From contig NW_026963311.1 of NCBI RefSeq assembly GCF_036588685.1, positions 1,178,001 through 1,242,000 of the forward strand: a stretch of 64,000 nt of DNA, given 5' to 3'. Under the pieces are notes generated by a model. That model made no database searches. It saw only the letters and a list, made by a program, of their open reading frames with translations, and had not been told where the DNA came from. Shown one piece after another: positions 56,685 to 64,000 of this stretch; positions within the stretch are counted from its first letter, which is position 1; every line of letters begins with the position of its first letter. The translations under genes and the position numbers were made by a program. Source of the DNA: Mytilus trossulus (lineage: Eukaryota; Mollusca; Bivalvia; Mytilida; Mytilidae).

Positions 56685-58230
56685 TGTTGGGGTTATATTT
56701 TAAACCTTTTAACATTATGTCTTTCTTTTACTCAACTTGGGCTGATAATAATCCTAAGGCGAAATAGATCCTTATGGATTTTGCGTTTAATGGATAAACA
56801 TATCAAATATTAATTTATCCTGTGACAGAATAACATTCAGGTACAATTTTCTATTTGAGATTTCGAATGACATCTTTTAAAATTTGTCCAACCTTCCACA
56901 ATTAAAGTTAGCTTGAGATTGTCAACTCAAGAAAGACCACTGTTACACTTAGTTGCAACCTAAAGCAAAGACGGTTAATAGCCAAAGTTTCTGACCTAAG
57001 TTTAATATGCAGTATATTTAAAACAAAAACTCTACTGTATAACTTTTTCCTTGCATGAATCAATCAATAAATAAAAAATTATGCATAATGACATTTTTAT
57101 TAACCTACCTTGAACTTAAATGCGTTAACACGTTAAAAACCAGTAATTAAAAATCAATGTAATATTGCTGATATTCCTATAGTACATGTGTATTAAATAT
57201 TGCTACCACTCTATGTATATAAATCAGCTCATCAGCTGAAGTCCTACTGAGACTGGCAACACTTTTGTGAGAACTGATTCTGCAATAAATAAGACAATTT
57301 TGGCCTATTAACCTGATATATTGCATAAAATCATTCGATCGATAACAATACTCACCATTAAACATTCGTATATGTAAATTAAAAGTTTCTTAGGCAACAA
57401 TTTGATCTTCATTATCGAATGGAGGATTGTGGAAGAGTCACTTGAAACGAAACAAGAACGTCAACAATACTTTGTTTTCTTAAAGCATAGTCTAAATATT
57501 AAGTGAAAGAAAATACGCAAACCACCTTATACAATAATTTCGTGTATCCATACTTTAATGCTCTATTCGAAATCCTTTGAGATCCGGAGGAGCCGAGCAT
57601 CATACAAGCTACAAGTACAAACAGATAACACCAGACATATACATATATTATACGTCTCTGATACTATGCATTATAGCAACAAATGGAAATAAAAGCTTTC
57701 ATTCCAAAAATAAGAAGACTATATTTGTGGTTTAGTGATGCTTGGTTACATTAAGAGTAACTGATTCCTAATATACAATAACTACATTGATACTAGCACA
57801 CTTTTAGAGATAATTAGCTTTTCTTCAATTTATATTAAATCCCGAGACTATTTGTTGACTGATTGACCGAATAAACAACGAATCAGTCGATAGCTATTCC
57901 CAGTACAGATCGAATCACTTAGAATCAAATAGCTGTTTAAGAAATAAGACATTAAAAAACAAAGAGGACAATAGAAAGAGCAGCTAAAGAGTTATGCACG
58001 ACAGAACGAACAAGTAAGATGTTTTGAAAGGGCACCATTAACTAAAGTTTTTCAAAATCATCTATTTTGAAATTTTATGGGGTTTCTTTCACAAACAGAA
58101 AAGATTCTTCAGTTGTGTATTATGATGTAGGAAATGATATGTGCTTGAGTTAAAAACATTGTTTAATGAAACTATTAAATCTAAGAACCACTTCGACATA
58201 AAAATCATTTTTCTGGCACATGAAATCTTC
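56685..58230 (-). repeat. duplicated unit U2
   Basis: Homologous to U4 through most of its length: TGGGCTGATAATAATCC, GTTTCTGACCTAAGTTTA, GCATGAATCAATCAATAAAT, TCAAGGTAGG read leftwards (donor-like junction at 57109/57108), GAACTGATTCTGCAATAAAT, TTGCATAAAATCATTCGATC, GACGTCTCTGATACTATGCA-like, AACAAATGGAAATAAAAGC. A TATATAA block on the minus strand near 57215-57223 lies about 110 bp upstream of the donor-like site. It contains a micro-palindrome at 57630-57660. Confidence 0.78.
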
Positions 58231-58795
58231 CATGGTTTTTTAAAGGGTTCGTATTGCTCACTCTTAATTTTTTCTTGGTTGTGATTTGAAAGATGGTCTC
58301 TGAATTATCGTCTGAAAATATACCTGTTACATTTCAATTTCATATACTTTTATTACCTCCCTTGGAGTGTATCTTTACATTTTCTCCTCTGATAGTATCG
58401 TTCAGTTCGAAATTATATTTTCCTAAGTAATTTTGTATCTATATTTAGACCATATCAATATTTCATATCGAACATTTGTGTGCCACAGACAAAAATAATA
58501 AACTTTTTCAGGTGCTCTCACTATCGTATGTGTTCAGTGCGTCCACCATTTCTGTTATAAATATTCATAACGGTAAATTCGCAACACAAATAACAGGTCA
58601 ACCAATAACATTGGGATTATTTGTAATTGTAAAACTGAAATCCCCTGTCCCCTGCTTCAATGTTGAGCAAGCAGTCATCGTTTAAAACTATATCGATTGT
58701 TTTGAAAAAAGTTAAAGACATTTAGAATCAATCAACGAAAGCTTTAAATGACAGGTTTACATTGGGGGATGCAAAATTCAAACAAAGCCAAAGAC

Positions 58796-59125
58796 GTAAT
58801 TTTCTGTATAGATATAAAAATAACAATATTCAGAATCCCTGATTTTGTTTTACCTTTAATGTAATCATAGAATATAAAGTAATAGTTGTTTTATTAAACA
58901 GTCCGCTAATTATCACGCGTTGCCTTATAAAACCAATAGAAGTACTACGCTGATGATTAAACCATGGAAGTATTATATTGTCAATATGATGATTAAATTG
59001 AACATCGACTGATAATTACCGACCATTTATCAACACATAGTGCATTCAATTTATAATAGTTCTTAATTTAAGCTTTTTCATCCAAAACTTGAAACCTTGA
59101 TTATGCAAATTGAAGTGGGATAAGT
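58796..59125. repeat. segmental duplicate of 50745-51060
   Basis: ACGTAATTTTCTGTATAG, CAATATTCAGAATCCCTGAT, ATCACGCGTTGCC, TTAAACCATGGAAGTATTAT, TTGAACATCGACTGATAAT, CACATAGTGCATTCAA, GATTATGCAAATTGAAGTGG. All are in the same order and orientation as the first copy. Confidence 0.78.
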
Positions 59126-59211
59126 CATCGTGTTTCCGTTATTAACTTTTTTTTATACCTTTTGAAAACTGCATACATTTGATTACATATACTATTGTGC
59201 TTTTTCGTGAA

Positions 59212-59401
59212 GGTCAGTGTTTATTGGTGTAGAAGGAAGCCGGAGCGCCCAGTGAGAACTACCGATCTTCGCTGAAGACTGACATTTAACACGAAGACGA
59301 GCGCTCCTATCCTGTGCGAGATTTGAACTCACAACCACAATATTGACTGGCTAATGATATAGAAGGGCGACTACTAAAATCACTCGGCCACGGATGCCCA
59401 C
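59212..59401 (-). mobile_element. tRNA-derived SINE, minus orientation
   Basis: On the minus strand it begins GTGGGCATCCGTGGCCGAGT, a tRNA-Leu/Ser-like 5' end with a box A (TGGCCGAGTGATT). At 59330-59318 it has GAGTTCAAATCTC, a good box B. The body then runs to CCAATAAACACTGACC. No intact cloverleaf acceptor or CCA-ready end exists, so it is a SINE rather than a tRNA gene. Pol III promoter boxes are inferred from motif identity. Confidence 0.82.
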
Positions 59402-59679
59402 AAATCAGAATCGGATGACCATATTGATGTTAAGGTCAAGAAATCAAAGGTCATAGCATATTATGTATATAGTTATAGATGTTTATTGCCAGAAACTGCA
59501 AAATGTTGGTCATGGATGTAATCTTTTGAACGGTTTATAAATAAACGTTGGAGGTAAAAAGATCCCCATTGATTCAGAGGTTAACGGGTGAAATGTAAAT
59601 AGACAAAATAGACTGAAACTAAAGTAACATTTGAGAATCCGAACTCGATCTTTTGGACCATATGTCTAATCTTTCCCAG

Positions 59680-59855
59680 GCAGTCGAAGTACTGTAACAA
59701 ATGCCTGTCAACACTGAGGTTGTGAGTTAAAATCAGTGGCATTGTTCGAATCCTTTATAGACATGAGTTTTCAGTATTTATACCGTAGGTCTGTTCTCTC
59801 AGTACTATCCGGCTTCACCCAACAATAAAAACTGCAGCCCCGAAGTTGCGTTTAA
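59680..59855 (+). mobile_element. tRNA-derived SINE, plus orientation, decayed
   Basis: CTGTCAACACTGAGGTTGTG, AGTTAAAATCAGTGGCATTG, TTCGAATCC, CTCAGTACTATCCGGCTTCA, CCAACAATAAAAACTGCAGC. Same body as the minus copy at 59212. Box B is degraded. Confidence 0.7.
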
Positions 59856-60360
59856 CATCAATCAATCTAACCTGTCACAAAACTTAGTTTGATAATGCCA
59901 TTTAAAAAAAGATAGAACACTATACAACTACATTGTTACTAGAGGGTAAAGAGTAGTGACCAAAGTTTCTGACTTTATATAATATTCAGTATAATTGCAA
60001 CAAAAAAGGCCTTAAATAGTATATATATTTTCTAATGAATCGATTAATAAATAAAAAGTATGGATAATGAAATGGTTATATTCCTACCTTGAGCAAGCAT
60101 GCATCAAAATGTATAAATCACTACTTAAGAATCGATTTAATCTTGCTTATATTCCATAATTAAGTACAGACAAATGTATATATATACAAAATTCCATCCT
60201 CACAATAATTAATATTTCAATTAGATAATTCTGGTTAGAAATCACAAACAGAGTCATCTAATAAGTTGAGTTCCTACTGTCAACACATTTGTAAGATCTG
60301 ATCACGCCATAAATAAACAAATTTGGATTATTCATTGGCTAAAATTGCACAATTTTGATC
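59856..60360 (-). repeat. duplicated unit U3
   Basis: AAAACTTAGTTTGATAATGC, GATAGAACACTATACAAC, AGTGACCAAAGTTTCTGACT, AATGAATCGATTAATAAAT, then, read leftwards, GCTCAAG with GTAGGAAT (donor-like junction 60088/60087), and GAGTTCCTACTGTCAACACA. Closest to U1, including the SINE on its left. Confidence 0.75.
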
Positions 60361-62060
60361 TTGGATTTTTCACTTTGAATATCATTTCTTTCTGTTACTA
60401 ACATTGGGTTGATAATTACCCTTAGGCGCAACGATCCTTAATGATATTGAGGGGTTAATGGATACAAATGTCAAATGACAATATAAAAAGTGATAGACTA
60501 AAATTCAGTTAACATTTTCCATTTGGGATTCCGGACGATATCGGTTAAAACCATATGTCCAACCATTTAAAAAAAAACACTGTACTATAAACTGAGTCGT
60601 TACCTTAGAGGAAATTGGGTAATGACCAAAGTTTCTGAGTTAAGTTTGATAGACAGTCATATTAAAACAAAAAGTCTTCAGTATAATTGTTTTATCGCAT
60701 GAATCGATCAATAAAATAAAAATGCGTATAAAGAAATTTCTATCTTCCTACCTTGAAATAAGATGCATTAATTTAACACGTCAATACCACCAATGAGAAT
60801 CGATTCAATGTTGGTAATATTCCAATATAAAATATAAAATAAAATGCTACCACACCAGCATTCACTTTTACGAATTCATAATACTCCGGATCTTTTTTAT
60901 ATAGATAAATCAGCTGATTAGTTGAGTTCTACTGTAAACACATTTCTGAGAACTGATTCCGTAAAATATTTTGGCCTATGGACCAGATGTATTGCATGGA
61001 ATCATTCAATCGATTGCAGTACTCATCATTAAACATTCGTATATATGTAAATTAATAGTTTCTTAGGTAAACAGTCGATCTTCTTTAGTATTGAATGAAC
61101 GATCGTGGAAGAGTTAAGACATTCACTTAAAACAAGACGAGAACGCCAACAGTAGTTTATTTACAAAAGTCAGCATCTAAATAAGTTACAGAAAATAATA
61201 TGAGCAAAACACGTACTACAACATTTTCGTTTATCCTTACCTACTTTAACGTTATATTTGAAATCCTTTTATGTACAGCAAATCCTTTTAGATTCCGTAG
61301 AACAGAGCATTACACCGGCTTAAGTACAACCTAATAACATCAGACATATAATACAATTATATTGTCTCTGATACTATGCATTATGACAACAAATGGAAAT
61401 ATAGCTTTCATTCCAGAAAAAAAAAGACTACATTTTTGGTTTGGTGATGCTTGATTACTTGAAGAGTAGGATAATTCTTAATTTGCAATAAAAACAACGA
61501 CACTAGTACACTTTTGGTTATAATATGCTTTTTTCCAATTAGTATTTAAGAGCCAGAGACTAGCTAATGGCTGATTGATCGAATATACTGAACGTCAATC
61601 GATAAGAATTTTCAGTACAGATCGAACCATTCCGGTAAATATAGTTGAATAAAAAGGGGAAAATGAAAAGAGCAGACTAAGAGATAATTATGCACGACAG
61701 TACAAACAGCTGTGGACATGTTTGGAAAAGAGGGACGAAAGATACCAGAGGGACATTCAAACTCATAGATCGAAAATAAACTGACAACGCCATGGTTAAA
61801 AAACCAAAAAAAGACAGATAAACAATTAAACAAAAGACACAATATAGAAAACTAAAGACTAAGCAACAGGAAAGGTAACCACTTACAACTTTAAGTTTCT
61901 CAAAACAATTATTTGGAATATTAAGGGGGGGGGGATCCTTCAGTAAGCAAAAGAGATATTTCGGCTGTATATTAGATTGTAGGCGACAAAATTAGGATGA
62001 TTTAAAACATCGTTAAAAGACACCATACCTGAGACACACTCTGACGAAAACTACATCAAT
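60361..62060 (-). repeat. duplicated unit U4
   Basis: Parallel to U2: TTGGGTTGATAATTACCC, GACCAAAGTTTCTGAGTT, GCATGAATCGATCAATAAA, ATTTCAAG with GTAGGAAG (junction 60752/60751), GAACTGATTCCGTAAAAT, TTGCATGGAATCATTCAATC, TTGTCTCTGATACTATGCA. A minus-strand TATATAAAA (60904-60896) lies about 145 bp upstream of the donor-like site. The micro-palindrome is at 61341-61370. From about 61725 a foreign repeat is inserted. Confidence 0.78.
61725..61860 (-). repeat. dispersed repeat, minus orientation
   Basis: On the minus strand: GCCATGGCGTTGTCAGTT-like, TCGATCTATGAGTTTGAATG, TCCCTCTGGTATCTTTCGTC. The plus-oriented relative is at 62710-62940. The 76-codon minus frame here is a repeat translation. Confidence 0.65.
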
Positions 62061-62244
62061 ATTGAACGACTCCTTTGTATTAAATTATAAGACAATATAT
62101 ACAATGCATTGTTTAAAGTTTGAAAGTTATTTCCCTGGCATTTTTTTCAAGTAAATATGAAGGAGATGCAGTATGATTAATTGTCAATGAGGAAAATATT
62201 CCCTGAAATTCTTTTATATTTATTTGCAACAGAATGGTCTTTTG

Positions 62245-62520
62245 CACCGGTCCCAAGTCAGGAGCCTCTGGCCTTTGTTAGTCATGTATTATTTTAATTT
62301 TAGTTTCTTGTGTACAATTTGGAAATACGTATGGCGTTCATTATCACTGAACTAATATATATTTGTTTAGGGGCCAGCTGAAGGACGTCTTCGGGTGCGG
62401 GAATTTCTCGCTACATTGAAGACCTGTTGGTGACCTTCCGCTGTTGTTTTTTCTATGGTCGAGTTGTTGTCTCTTTGACACATTCCCCATTTCCATGCTC
62501 AATTTTATTTCAACAATTAG
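62245..62520 (-). repeat. dispersed repeat, nearly full length, minus orientation
   Basis: CCGGTCCCAAGTCAGGAGCC, TCTGGCCTTTGTTAGTC, GGGGCCAGCTGAAGGACGTC, GGTGCGGGAATTTCTCGCTA, CATTGAAGACC, GAGTTGTTGTCTCTTTGACA, CATTCCCCATTTCC. Best copy in the window of the family also at 11240, 13607, 32430 and 41308. Confidence 0.78.
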
Positions 62521-62709
62521 GAAACCCATACTGTATAGTCGTATTATAAGTTATTTTGTTTTAAGACTTTGCACGCCCGTTGTTGAATAGTTATTTTTCT
62601 TTCAAATTTTCTAGTGATGATTAATTTTTCAAGTGACATAATGTATCTATATCATGAATAGAAGTTTAAGTTCTTTATATGGTCATTAACATTTACATCT
62701 AACGTTCAT

Positions 62710-62945
62710 GTGGTGCAGGGTCTGCATAATATTCCGGATCAAATGATATCTTCACCAGTTTTTGACAGGGCTCGTATTGTTCAATCATAGTTTTATATGT
62801 TGTGCATGTTCTGGAAAATTTCTTTTAATTTTCTTTGTTTTTCTTTCATCTTCTTTAGTATTTTAACCATGGCATTATCAATTTGTTTTCGACTAATGAG
62901 TTTGAATATCCTTCTAGTATTTCCTGTATTACATTGTTAGGTTTA
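62710..62945 (+). repeat. dispersed repeat (CTTACCCTTCCGGAGCA family), plus orientation
   Basis: GGTCTGCATAATATTCCGG, CACCAGTTTTTGACAGGGCT, CGTATTGTTCAATCATAG, TTTTAACCATGGCATTATCA, TTTGTTTTCGACTAATGAG, ATATCCTTCTAGTATTTCC. Decayed throughout. Confidence 0.6.
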
Positions 62946-63950
62946 TGGCTGAAACGTCATCAAAGTGCAGATATCATTAGCTATTCTAGAGGTAACATAA
63001 ATAGTTTAATATTTGAACAAGCTGCAAGAAGAATTTAAGGCAAACAAAACGTTTATACATTTTAACTTATAAAATACTAGTAAAAATTATTCCGCTATAC
63101 AAAATTCTTGTCCTCAATACCTATCATTCTCAACTTCTTGTTTACTTTGTGGAACATATCAACATTTCAAATTTGAAACTTTAACATTCTAAATTGACGC
63201 CTTACAAGATTAGAAAGTAAAGTTTCGTGGACTTGTCTATTCAATTTAACACATTCATCAATCGCATTGCATAATTCAATTCTTGAAACTTTAAGCATAA
63301 TAAGAAATAGAAAGAAATGCATAACAATATATTTCAAGCGCAATTGCTTACTTTTTGAATGACAATAGTTAGACATGTAAGGTGTTTTGTACGCTATGAC
63401 GGCACACTTACCCTATTATTTGAGCCATTTCATTGAAAGTACAGAAAAGAATTAACTAATACAGTTTTCAACATATACTTCCTTTATGGAAAATCGGTGT
63501 TCAACAAAGAAATAACGAAATACGAGTAGTTTTTGAGAAGTTTTATATAATATGGCTATTAAGATGATCACTCAATTATCAAACTTTTTTCTATTGTGCA
63601 CACATACATTTCTAGTCAATAAAATAATTAAAATTGATGGAAAAAAAGACAAATTGAAGAATTTTTACAAAATATGGAAAAGTTGTCATAGTTTGCTTCC
63701 ATTGTTATTCTGTCAAATATGATGTATTATTACCTATAATACCAAAAGTCAGTTTTGACGTATATAATAAACTTCATATGTACGGTAACTTTGAAATTTT
63801 TGAAAATGGTTTAGGAAATAAGCATCATCAAAACATTTTTGATATAAACATGTGATATAGGCACTTAATTTGATAAGATAAGACAACCTGAAAAGTGAAA
63901 TCATGGAACTGTTCAATATTGGCTCTCTTCATCTAAATTGGATTTATCTG
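62946..63950. other. no gene recognised
   Basis: AT-rich sequence. The 69-codon minus frame at 63167-63376 has no recognisable domain and no supporting splice or start signals. Confidence 0.35.
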
Positions 63951-63954
63951 CACA

Positions 63955-64000
63955 TGTGAAGCAGGATCTGCTTACCCTTCCGGAGCAACTGAGATCACCC
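63955..64000 (+). repeat. start of a dispersed repeat cut by the window edge
   Basis: AGGATCTGCTTACCCTTCCG, GAGCAACTGAGATCACCC: the 5' block of the same family as 6165 and 62710. Confidence 0.7.

Noticed and set aside
59212-59401. tRNA gene (box A and box B present)
   Set aside because: The sequence between the boxes is too long and does not fold into a regular cloverleaf, there is no acceptor pairing, and related copies lie nearby. It is a tRNA-derived SINE.
61612-61842. 76-codon minus frame
   Set aside because: Covers a copy of a dispersed repeat present elsewhere in the window.

Overview
The window looks like nuclear DNA of a bivalve mollusc, most likely a marine mussel (Mytilus or a close relative). 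It is AT-rich, coding exons are short and separated by kilobase introns with GT-AG borders, and several dispersed repeats match, as I remember them, repeats that recur in mussel sequence. These include the block ending in a 'CTCATTGGCAATCATACCACATCTTC' type tail, the CAGTGGCGGATCCAG miniature element, and the repeats ending in a hairpin followed by an A-run. There are no bacterial or organellar signatures. The species call is inference; no database was searched.

The only genes I can assemble with confidence are three tandem paralogues of the universal stress protein (USP, UspA) family. All are on the minus strand and each has four coding exons: gene A (2583-7108, 166 aa), gene B (11860-17998, 164 aa) and gene C (37568-47080, 168 aa, or 178 aa from an in-frame upstream ATG). 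Exon 2 is exactly 96 nt in all three genes and intron phases are identical (1, 1, 0). Exon 4 carries the nucleotide-binding signature G-2X-G-9X-G-S. Every splice junction listed was checked for GT/AG and frame. The family is known for small cytosolic ATP-binding alpha/beta proteins induced by stress. A local expansion fits the repeated duplication of this family in molluscs, but nothing here shows how these copies are regulated.

Layout. 1-2.5 kb: intergenic with repeats. 2.5-7.1 kb: gene A; its second intron holds a probable solo LTR with nested foldbacks. 7.1-11.8 kb: intergenic, with a possible 85-codon single-membrane-span ORF, a foldback built on an 84-bp triplicated hairpin, and internally repetitive elements. 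11.9-18.0 kb: gene B; its first intron holds an element bracketed by 43-bp perfect inverted repeats. 18-37.5 kb: gene-poor. It holds two inverted copies of an array of regularly spaced TCCCATGGGA palindromes, a Mutator-like element with a 9-bp target duplication, long palindromes and minisatellites. 37.6-47.1 kb: gene C. Its introns carry a minisatellite that copies the gene's own exon-2 splice donor, and two arrays of a ~147-bp repeat carrying the motif TCAAGGTCA. 47-64 kb: no recognised gene. It holds a Harbinger-like element flanked by TTA, an inverted repeat with a promoter-like centre, a TA-flanked element, tRNA-derived SINEs, and four diverged copies of a unit with a conserved minus-strand splice-donor-like site.

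Most of the long open frames in the window are repeat translations or chance frames and are not reported as genes.
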